Below are positions 54,463-61,837 of a DNA stretch of 64,000 nt, in pieces. Under the pieces are notes generated by a model. That model did not search any database. It was given only the letters and a program-made list of their open reading frames with translations, and was not told where the DNA came from. The stretch spans positions 1,302,001 to 1,366,000 of the forward strand of contig CALODV010000013.1 of assembly GCA_942492065.1 (NCBI GenBank). The letters run 5' to 3'. Source of the stretch: G963665815 sp942492065. Lineage in GTDB: Bacteria > Cloacimonadota > Cloacimonadia > Cloacimonadales > JAIOQZ01. Each line of letters starts with the position of its first letter. Position 1 is the first letter of the stretch. A program made the position numbers and the translations under genes.

Positions 54463-54466
54463 TTAT

Positions 54467-55018
54467 ATGGTCGGTGATAATTTTCTGAATAAGCTCTCAA
54501 CTTTATTAAGTGAATCCGAAATCGTATCTGAGTTGGTAATTGACAGAAGAAGTGGATTCGGGGAAAATCTTGGTTCCATACCAAGACTGTTCGGTACTGT
54601 AGATAAATATCCGGTAAAGTTTGATTTTATGTCACGCAAGGAAGTTAAGATCGAGATTAACTTCAAGACCCAGCATTATATGTTTATAACTCATTTCAAC
54701 AAGCTTACAAGATTTCTTGATAAATGGAAGTTATCACGTGCAGTAAAACTTAATGACACTGAATTTAATGAATTATACAATCTCAGAGATGTTAAAAAGG
54801 ATGTTGCTGAGATTACATTAACTAAAACGAATATTGATCTTTTAAAGTCGATGGAGCCTTTCGATTTCTTTAGAATGACATTTAAGGAGTACAGGGTTGT
54901 TAAGGATATTGATATGTCTTACACCCCTGAAGATGCTTACAATGATATCAGAAATCTGGTTAATTTTGTCAAGAACTGTGATTTAATTTGGAATACAGAA
55001 AGAGTATTTAAAGAATAG
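54467..55018 (+). CDS. hypothetical protein
   Basis: 183 residues, soluble, mixed alpha/beta, no signal peptide. A Shine-Dalgarno sequence (AAGGATGG) precedes the ATG. I recognise no motif. The first third has basic, strand-rich sequence (DRRSGFGENLGSIPRLFG), and the rest is helical with several acidic stretches (DMSYTPEDAYNDIRNLVNF). Codon use looks like its neighbours, so it is probably a real gene. No function can be given. Confidence 0.6.
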   Translation: MVGDNFLNKLSTLLSESEIVSELVIDRRSGFGENLGSIPRLFGTVDKYPVKFDFMSRKEVKIEINFKTQHYMFITHFNKLTRFLDKWKLSRAVKLNDTEFNELYNLRDVKKDVAEITLTKTNIDLLKSMEPFDFFRMTFKEYRVVKDIDMSYTPEDAYNDIRNLVNFVKNCDLIWNTERVFKE

Positions 55019-55103
55019 TTTATTTTCGGAATGATTTTTGCATACTTGAATATGTTATAAATGATTATTGGACAATAAATTAATTACTCATGAGGAGGAA
55101 CTT

Positions 55104-56126
55104 ATGAAAGTGAAAATGTTAGTGTTTTTTATTATTAGTGTAGGAATATTATGTGCAAATCCGATTGTTACCCCAATCCTGACTCAAGTAAAGCTTTTGG
55201 ATGAACAGGGAAATTGGGAGATAACTCTGGATAATAATTATCTGTTTAGAAGCGAAGCAGTCAGAGATACAACAGAATTTACTTTCTATTGCAAAGCAGG
55301 AAGTATTAGTTTTGATGTTGTTCATGACATCAATGACATGCTGCCTTTAGTAGTTTCATCACTGGACTTGAACACTGATTTAAAGATAAACCCTGTTGGG
55401 GATTCATTATACATCTTATGGGATTCTTTTGTCTGTGAGTATGGACCAGGTACTTCTTTGAACTCACTCTCAGCTGGAGAAAAACTTATTATTGTGGGAG
55501 TATACTATGATGAGAGCACAGATTTCTGGTGGTGTCATGCTGACAGTCTTGGAAATCCTTTCACAGATTTAACTGTCAAGCTACAGGATTCTAACGGCAG
55601 AGAAGTTGATAATGCTGAAATCTCTTTTGATGGAAACCAGTGGGGAGGGCAATGCCTGGAAAATCAATCAAATGGTATATACTTTCGTCCCAGTTTGCCA
55701 TGTAAGCAGCTTCAGCTGCAGACTTATATCAATTCAATCTTATATGACTCCTTCTGTTATATGGGAGATCCCGGGACAACTGATTCAATTACTATTACAT
55801 TAGATAACTACACTCAGGGAGTGGGAGAGGAAACAATTCCTCATCCTGATTTAAAGATCGCGAACTATCCAAATCCATTTAATCCGGAAACAGAAATAGT
55901 TTTTTCTCTCAAGAAACAGTATTCTGATGTAAAAATTGAAATATTCAACACAAAAGGTCAGATAGTCCGATCTATTCCAGTCAGCAATATGGCAATAGGT
56001 GAAAACTCAGTAACATGGAACGGTCAGGACAGTTCAGGAAGAAAGGCTGCATCCGGAACATATTATTGCAGAGTACAAGCAGATGGTAGTATTCTGTTTG
56101 TAAATAAAATGACATTATTGAAATAA
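55104..56126 (+). CDS. secreted protein with FlgD-like C-terminal sorting domain
   Basis: 340 residues from the ATG at 55104, preceded by GAGGAGGAA. Signal peptide of about 18 residues (FFIISVGILCA). A beta-rich central region (about 25-240) is not recognised. The C-terminus has NYPNPFNPETEIVFS, VKIEIFNTKGQIV and SGTYYCRVQA, the FlgD/Ig-like domain. It should be exported and possibly surface-attached. Its stop codon overlaps the next start by one base. Confidence 0.75.
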   Translation: MKVKMLVFFIISVGILCANPIVTPILTQVKLLDEQGNWEITLDNNYLFRSEAVRDTTEFTFYCKAGSISFDVVHDINDMLPLVVSSLDLNTDLKINPVGDSLYILWDSFVCEYGPGTSLNSLSAGEKLIIVGVYYDESTDFWWCHADSLGNPFTDLTVKLQDSNGREVDNAEISFDGNQWGGQCLENQSNGIYFRPSLPCKQLQLQTYINSILYDSFCYMGDPGTTDSITITLDNYTQGVGEETIPHPDLKIANYPNPFNPETEIVFSLKKQYSDVKIEIFNTKGQIVRSIPVSNMAIGENSVTWNGQDSSGRKAASGTYYCRVQADGSILFVNKMTLLK

Positions 56127-56698
56127 TGAGAAAAGTATATTTAACATTTGTCCTGTCTGTTTTGCTTAATTTGCTTCAGGCAGGGCAGATTTCTTTTATC
56201 AGGGAAGATATTGATTTTACATTGAAAGAAAATGCTTTCTATATTGATGGAATATACTATTTCAGAAACAATACTGATAAATTTGTGAAAACGACCATGT
56301 TTTATCCTTATCCCAAGGATTCTACTTATCTCGTGCCAGATTCTATCTTTGCAATCTGCTGTGAAGACTCAACTAATGCTCTTGTGAGAAACGAGAGATC
56401 AGGATCGTATTTCTTTGTAGATATTCCACCCAAAAGTGTAGTGAGTTATAATATTGGCTATAAACAACCCTTTCTCGGTGATTATGTAGAGTATATTCTT
56501 CTGACCACTAAAAACTGGAAAGAAAAGTTTGATGAAGTAAATTACACCTTACAGGTGACTAAGGGGATTAGAGTAGATAGTCTCTCGCACAAGCCTGATT
56601 CCGAGTTAAAATCCGGTGCCGTCACTTTATACCGGTGGCAGAAGAATAATTTTATGCCTGATCGTAATTTTAAAGTTAAAATTTCCTACGATAGGTAA
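56126..56698 (+). CDS. secreted beta-sandwich protein, unknown function
   Basis: 190 residues with a signal peptide (about 1-19, VLLNLLQAG). The rest is beta-rich (FYIDGIYYFRNNTDK, YFVDIPPKSVVSYNIGYKQPF). It lacks the FlgD-like tail of its neighbours, so it is probably periplasmic. The ATG shares a base with the upstream stop codon (TAATG), so the two genes are translated together, suggesting partners. Confidence 0.65.
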   Translation: MRKVYLTFVLSVLLNLLQAGQISFIREDIDFTLKENAFYIDGIYYFRNNTDKFVKTTMFYPYPKDSTYLVPDSIFAICCEDSTNALVRNERSGSYFFVDIPPKSVVSYNIGYKQPFLGDYVEYILLTTKNWKEKFDEVNYTLQVTKGIRVDSLSHKPDSELKSGAVTLYRWQKNNFMPDRNFKVKISYDR

Positions 56699-56840
56699 AT
56701 ACTTGAAAAAAAGCTTTACACAATAAGAGTTATACAACTTATAAAAAGAAAAAAATATCATGAGACCTTTTGCATAATTTGGTAACGAACAATACCATAA
56801 AAACGTTGTTATGTAAAAATCTCAATATGTAGGAGAATAT

Positions 56841-59666
56841 ATGAAATTTATCGGATTGCTGTCGGTAATTCTATTGTCAATGACACTGTTTGCTTCACAT
56901 CCGAGTTATAATCTCAGTGAATTAAATGTTAATTCTGTAACTGTCAGAGAACAGTCTGAAAGACCTTATTATGTAGTATATGAGGAAGACTTTGAATCTG
57001 CAGATAATGAATGGCGTATTGTCGATGCTACTGAACCTGAAAACTGGACAGAAGCTTGGCATGTGTCTGATTCCACAAGTGATTATGGTCATTTCTGGTG
57101 GATGGCAGATGAGTCAATAAATGGTTACAATAATGAAAGATACCTTGTTCTGGATTCACCATTGCTGACTCTTCCCGGTAATGCTTCACTCAGTTTTAAA
57201 ATGAGATATTATGTAGAAGAAGCATCCGGAGAGTTTCCAGATGGCTACAATGCCTGGGATGGCTTTAATGTCAGAATATCTACCGATGATGGTTTGAACT
57301 GGTCAGTAATTGAAGGAAGTCCTCAATATGATAATACAAGTTGTCATGCATTTGGTGATATATTCAATGAAGGTGTTGGAGTTTCCTGTTGGTCAGGAAA
57401 CAGTAACGGCTGGGTGAATGCCAGTTTTGATTTAAGTGATTATGCCGGTGAAAATGTAAAAATCCGATTTGCTTTTGGTTCAGATGGTAACTCATGTACA
57501 ATCGATGAAGACGGAAATTCAGACTGGTTTGGTGTTCAACTGGATGATATCAATATTGCAGGGCTGCTAGTAAGTGATGCTGATGGAGCTGCCGGGGATG
57601 ATTTACTTGTACCCGGGTTTGCTGGTGTGGTTGGGGGTTCCTTCTGGGAACACGTAACCGATGAAACTCATAACAGTTCCGGAGCATATCACTGTCCTGT
57701 AGAAACAGGATTACAGAATGATGTGATCAGTCCTGTTGTGAATATTCCAGTTTCAGGGACGAATCATGTATCATACTGGGTAAAGTTAGATCTTCCGGAT
57801 ATTGGAAATACTGATTCTTATCTGCTGAATGATTATTATACTCTAAGTGTTAAACAGGTGAATGACACATATTGGACAAGATTGCATTTTAATAACTCCT
57901 TTATTACTCCCGGTTCAGATTGGACTCATGTCGACCTCAATTTTGCATTGGAGAACTTTACTGAATATCATGGGACAAATAGTTTAAATGCTTTTTCCGG
58001 AAGACCTGTTCAGTTCAAAATAACACTGAATACAAACAATACTGACAACTCCGGGAACGGTATTTATATAGATGATTTTCAAGTAAGAAACTACTTTTCA
58101 TTGCCTGCTGCCCCTCAGGATTTCAGAATATCTACTCAGGCGACAGATGTTGTTAATGTAGCCTGGACAGCTCCTGAAGATTACAACAATGCGGAAGGCT
58201 GGCTTGCCTGGACTCCTGATGAACTTTGGGATGAAGTATGGATAGATGAAGAGCTCCTCTTCGAGGTCGGGAACAGATATCGTCCTGATAACCTAATTGA
58301 TTATATAGGCAGCAGCATTACTAGAGTTGCTTTTCGCGGGACATCCTCAATAAATACTTATAGAGTAAAAATTTGGGATGTTACTTCTAATTTTGAAGTC
58401 TTATGCGATCAAGCTGTAACGGTTGACCACGATACTTTGACTGAAGTTACTCTTAACTCTCCTGTCGAAATCGTTTATGGTAGAGAATACATGGTTGGTT
58501 ATTCATCCATTGGTACAGATACGACAGCTGTTGGTATAGCAGACAACGCAGTAAACAATAATACAGGTTACTATAAAGTCGATGTTTTTCCATGGGAATA
58601 CAATCCGGGACTTAATTGGATAATTAAAGCATATATAGAGGATGCAAACGGAAATCCAATACAGATATCAAATAATGAAAGAGAAATCCGGAGGACAGGT
58701 TACTCTGTTTACCGTAAAGATGGTGTTCATGCAGACTACATTTTGCTTGATGACAATATAGCATCTGACGCTGTAGTGTTTACAGATAACAACCCAGCAA
58801 CAGATATAGTCTGTCAGTATGCTATTACTGCAGATTATGATTTAGGACTTTATGCTAACTCGGAAATGGTTCATACTCATCCTGCATATATTCCGGATGT
58901 TACTCATTTACTTTATAATGACGATGGGGTAGCTAATGGAATGTACCAATATCCTGATGTCCATTTCCTTGCTAATATGTTCAATAGTACGGATTTTAAT
59001 GCCGGTTCTACTCCACTATCTGATCTTGAGATAGACTGGATTCAGTTCTACCTCGGAGAAGATACATCTTCGAATATTCAGTTTAAGTTCTGGGATGGTG
59101 CTAATTATCCTGAAAATCTGCTTGCCTCCTTTGAAGTTCCTGCGGAAGAACTGACTCTTGGCTGGAACTTTATCAGAGTACCGGAATACACTGATATTAC
59201 ATTCGAGAATGGTAATGTCTACGTGGGATTCACAGGTAATGCTGATATTCATGCCGGATATGACAGTGATACATTTGGCAGAACTTATGTCAGAGATCAG
59301 ATTCAGAATGACTGGGTCATGGATCAGACACAGAATCTGATGCTGAGAGTAATACTTGGTTCCACTGTTTCAAATAATGATGTGTCAAAACCCGTATTTG
59401 ATGTTTCTAATTATCCTAATCCATTCAATCCCGAGACTACAATAAGCTTCAATCTTAAGAACTCAGGCGATGTGAAGCTATCTGTTTATAACATCAAGGG
59501 TCAGTTGGTTAAAACACTTGTTGAAGACCATCTTGATTCAGGTAATCATAGTATTGTATGGCATGGGAAAGACAATAATTCTACAGATGTAAGTTCAGGA
59601 GTATATTTTTACAGACTGATTTCTGATACAACATCTATCACTAAGAAAATGATTTTATTGAAATAA
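56841..59666 (+). CDS. large secreted protein with choice-of-anchor J / MAM-like domains and FlgD-like tail
   Basis: 941 residues. A signal peptide (about 1-18) leads to a choice-of-anchor J / immune-inhibitor-A-type beta-sandwich (about 45-240: EEDFESADNEW, the long insert, and DDINIAG). A second similar sandwich (about 250-420) is followed by fibronectin-like regions (FRISTQATDVVNVAWTAPED) and an unknown segment (about 440-840). The C-terminal FlgD/Ig-like domain has NYPNPFNPETTIS and VSSGVYFYRL. Probably an adhesin or surface carbohydrate-binding protein; no protease motif seen. AGGAGA precedes the ATG. Confidence 0.8.
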   Translation: MKFIGLLSVILLSMTLFASHPSYNLSELNVNSVTVREQSERPYYVVYEEDFESADNEWRIVDATEPENWTEAWHVSDSTSDYGHFWWMADESINGYNNERYLVLDSPLLTLPGNASLSFKMRYYVEEASGEFPDGYNAWDGFNVRISTDDGLNWSVIEGSPQYDNTSCHAFGDIFNEGVGVSCWSGNSNGWVNASFDLSDYAGENVKIRFAFGSDGNSCTIDEDGNSDWFGVQLDDINIAGLLVSDADGAAGDDLLVPGFAGVVGGSFWEHVTDETHNSSGAYHCPVETGLQNDVISPVVNIPVSGTNHVSYWVKLDLPDIGNTDSYLLNDYYTLSVKQVNDTYWTRLHFNNSFITPGSDWTHVDLNFALENFTEYHGTNSLNAFSGRPVQFKITLNTNNTDNSGNGIYIDDFQVRNYFSLPAAPQDFRISTQATDVVNVAWTAPEDYNNAEGWLAWTPDELWDEVWIDEELLFEVGNRYRPDNLIDYIGSSITRVAFRGTSSINTYRVKIWDVTSNFEVLCDQAVTVDHDTLTEVTLNSPVEIVYGREYMVGYSSIGTDTTAVGIADNAVNNNTGYYKVDVFPWEYNPGLNWIIKAYIEDANGNPIQISNNEREIRRTGYSVYRKDGVHADYILLDDNIASDAVVFTDNNPATDIVCQYAITADYDLGLYANSEMVHTHPAYIPDVTHLLYNDDGVANGMYQYPDVHFLANMFNSTDFNAGSTPLSDLEIDWIQFYLGEDTSSNIQFKFWDGANYPENLLASFEVPAEELTLGWNFIRVPEYTDITFENGNVYVGFTGNADIHAGYDSDTFGRTYVRDQIQNDWVMDQTQNLMLRVILGSTVSNNDVSKPVFDVSNYPNPFNPETTISFNLKNSGDVKLSVYNIKGQLVKTLVEDHLDSGNHSIVWHGKDNNSTDVSSGVYFYRLISDTTSITKKMILLK

Positions 59667-59684
59667 CATATATTAACTATTGAG

Positions 59685-59712
59685 AAGGCTGTCAGTTTTG
59701 GCAGCCTTTTTT
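59685..59712 (+). terminator. rho-independent terminator
   Basis: AAGGCTG / CAGCCTT stem, 10-base loop, followed by TTTT. It closes the 941-residue protein gene. Confidence 0.85.
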
Positions 59713-60118
59713 AGTGCACGTTCATATAATAACCAAGTAATATTGAGAGCATCGTAATATAGTATGTGTTAATCAATCACTTGCCTGATTCTTTCCCGAT
59801 GTTTCCAGAAAGGCATTACAGTAAAGCATGGAATACCTGTTAATGCCTGTTTACCACAAGTTAGTTTACAATGTTTGCAAATCGCTGTTAATCTGATTTT
59901 CATCGCAATGCTTTTACTATGAGTTACTACAGTGATGCAAGGTCTATTGCATTATGCATATCTTTAAATTTTGTGGTTACTCAGTGAGAGGGAGCATGAG
60001 TTGATCGTTTAATTCATAAAAATAATATCTAATGAGTGCAGAGCAGAGACTATTTTTTGATGAGATTAATAATGGAACTTGAAAGGGTTTCAGGTAGGGA
60101 GTTTACTTCTTTTACATG

Positions 60119-60149
60119 AAAAAACAGGCTGTAAAATACAGCCTGTTTT
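60119..60149 (-). terminator. terminator of the dockerin/cohesin-like gene pair
   Basis: Perfect 13-base stem AAAACAGGCTGTA / TACAGCCTGTTTT with a loop of three. On the minus strand it runs into six T. Confidence 0.9.
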
Positions 60150-60171
60150 TTATAGTATAAGGTTTAATGAA

Positions 60172-61821
60172 TTATTTCATTAAGACCATTTTAGAAGTTT
60201 TTGTGTAATCAGGAGTAATAAGTTTATAGAAATAAACACCTGAACTTACGTTGTTACCATTAGAATCAGTTCCTTTCCATGTAACACTGTCTTCTTGTTT
60301 AACTTCTCTTTTGTCGAATAATGTTACAACTTTTTGACCTTTGATGTTGTAAATTACGAGTGAAGCATTAACTGTTTCACCAACTTGACCTTTGAGAGCA
60401 AACTTAATGTGTGTTTCAGGGTTGAAAGGATTTGGATAATTTGCTGCAAGTTTTGTTGTTTCAACAAATACTGGAGCAGCTTTTTCGATGGTAATACTTT
60501 GTGGTCCGTGGAATCCACCTGAGTTGTTGTCAGCTTGAACTATTTCAATCCAGTAGTAATAAGTTGTTTCTAAAGCAACTTCACTATCTACATGGCTGTA
60601 GTCAGTTGTACTGGATGAGTTTGTAGCTGCGATAAGCTGAGCATTGTTAAGTGGAATAGCTGATGAAAGTTCATCATTTTCGCTACGGAACAATCTGAAA
60701 CCGATAAGATCTGTTTCTGATTTTGTTGACCATGTGATGTTAACAAATTCACTTGCAGTAACTGCAACGTTAAATGCTGCAAATTCTACAGGAAGTGATT
60801 GTCCGGGACTGTCATTACCCGGGTCAGCTGTATCTGGTGTTGTTGGAGGTGTCCATGTGTTTGGTTGTGTTTGAACTACACGCTCACCGTCGTTTACAAC
60901 AGGAGAGTTGTCAATAGCCATACGAACATCTGGTACGTTAAGTGAATAACCGTAACCATTACCGATTCCAATTTGAACGTCGCCTTGTACGAATACTGTT
61001 GTATTCATATCAAGTTGAACTCCCCAAGCAGCTTCGAAAGTTGCAAGGTCTGCACCATTAGAGATAATTACAGCGCCAAATGCAGGAACTGTTCCTGAAA
61101 GATTTACTGTGTAGTTTGTTGATACGTTTACTACTGTTACACCTGTAAGTGATACTTCGTCAGCAGTAACGTTTTTAACTTCAATAAATCCTGTTGTTTC
61201 AGCTTCACCTGTTGGATTGTCTGAAATTTCACTGAAGTAAAGGATTCCTGCAGCTGGATCTACCGGAGTTGGTCCACCAGCGAGTACCATATCATGATCA
61301 CCTGTGTAAGTTCCGTTATCAACAGGAGAAGCATCATATTGGGTAATCTGGTTTTGAACACCACTGATGTCCCATCTTAAGTTAGTGCTTTGAGCAGGAT
61401 CTACTACGTCAAATACCATAACTGCACAGTCAGTCCAAGTGTTACCAAGCAGGTAGCACATCATTGGGCTTGTGTTTGGTCCTGAGTATACACCATTGAT
61501 ACCGCATTTGATTGAAGACATCTCAGCAGGTACAAGGTTATACACGTCCATTCCGAAGAACTGATGATCTGCAATTGCACCAGTGCTGTAAGATTCAGCA
61601 TTGTTATATGCAAGGCAAGCGTTATTATAAAGTATTCGAAGGTTAAAGAAACCAACCGGTACATCACCGTCATTTGATTTCACTTGAAGTTTTACTAAGT
61701 ATTTTCCATTAACTGCATCGTATCCCATACCATCGGTATCGTATACCATGTTATAGTCAATGGAAGCAAAAATTGTGCTTATTAATGTTAAAACAAACAC
61801 TAAAGCTAATAACTTTTTCAT
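60172..61821 (-). CDS. secreted protein: cohesin-like, lamin-tail-like and FlgD-like domains
   Basis: 549 residues. Signal peptide (about 1-19). The N-terminal domain (about 20-165) is a cohesin-like beta-sandwich (YLVKLQVKSNDGDVPVGFFNLRILYNNACLAY). The middle (about 195-310) resembles a lamin-tail domain (LYFSEISDNPTGEAETTGFIEVKNVT). A fibronectin-like module follows (NITWSTKSETDLIGFRLFR). The FlgD-like tail has NYPNPFNPETHIKFAL and VSSGVYFYKL. It starts 16 bases after the dockerin-like gene, with AAGGAG before the ATG, so the two are one operon. The cohesin call is by pattern, not alignment. Confidence 0.75.
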   Translation of the reverse strand: MKKLLALVFVLTLISTIFASIDYNMVYDTDGMGYDAVNGKYLVKLQVKSNDGDVPVGFFNLRILYNNACLAYNNAESYSTGAIADHQFFGMDVYNLVPAEMSSIKCGINGVYSGPNTSPMMCYLLGNTWTDCAVMVFDVVDPAQSTNLRWDISGVQNQITQYDASPVDNGTYTGDHDMVLAGGPTPVDPAAGILYFSEISDNPTGEAETTGFIEVKNVTADEVSLTGVTVVNVSTNYTVNLSGTVPAFGAVIISNGADLATFEAAWGVQLDMNTTVFVQGDVQIGIGNGYGYSLNVPDVRMAIDNSPVVNDGERVVQTQPNTWTPPTTPDTADPGNDSPGQSLPVEFAAFNVAVTASEFVNITWSTKSETDLIGFRLFRSENDELSSAIPLNNAQLIAATNSSSTTDYSHVDSEVALETTYYYWIEIVQADNNSGGFHGPQSITIEKAAPVFVETTKLAANYPNPFNPETHIKFALKGQVGETVNASLVIYNIKGQKVVTLFDKREVKQEDSVTWKGTDSNGNNVSSGVYFYKLITPDYTKTSKMVLMK

Positions 61822-61837
61822 ATTGACTCCTTTTACG

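Larger units (their letters stand above)
59667..60171. other. 505-bp convergent intergenic region
   Basis: It holds terminators at both ends (59685 and 60119). A hairpin AGGCATTACAG / CTGTTAATGCCT (59811-59821 / 59837-59848) lies between them. I see no coding ORF or RNA gene. Confidence 0.4.
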
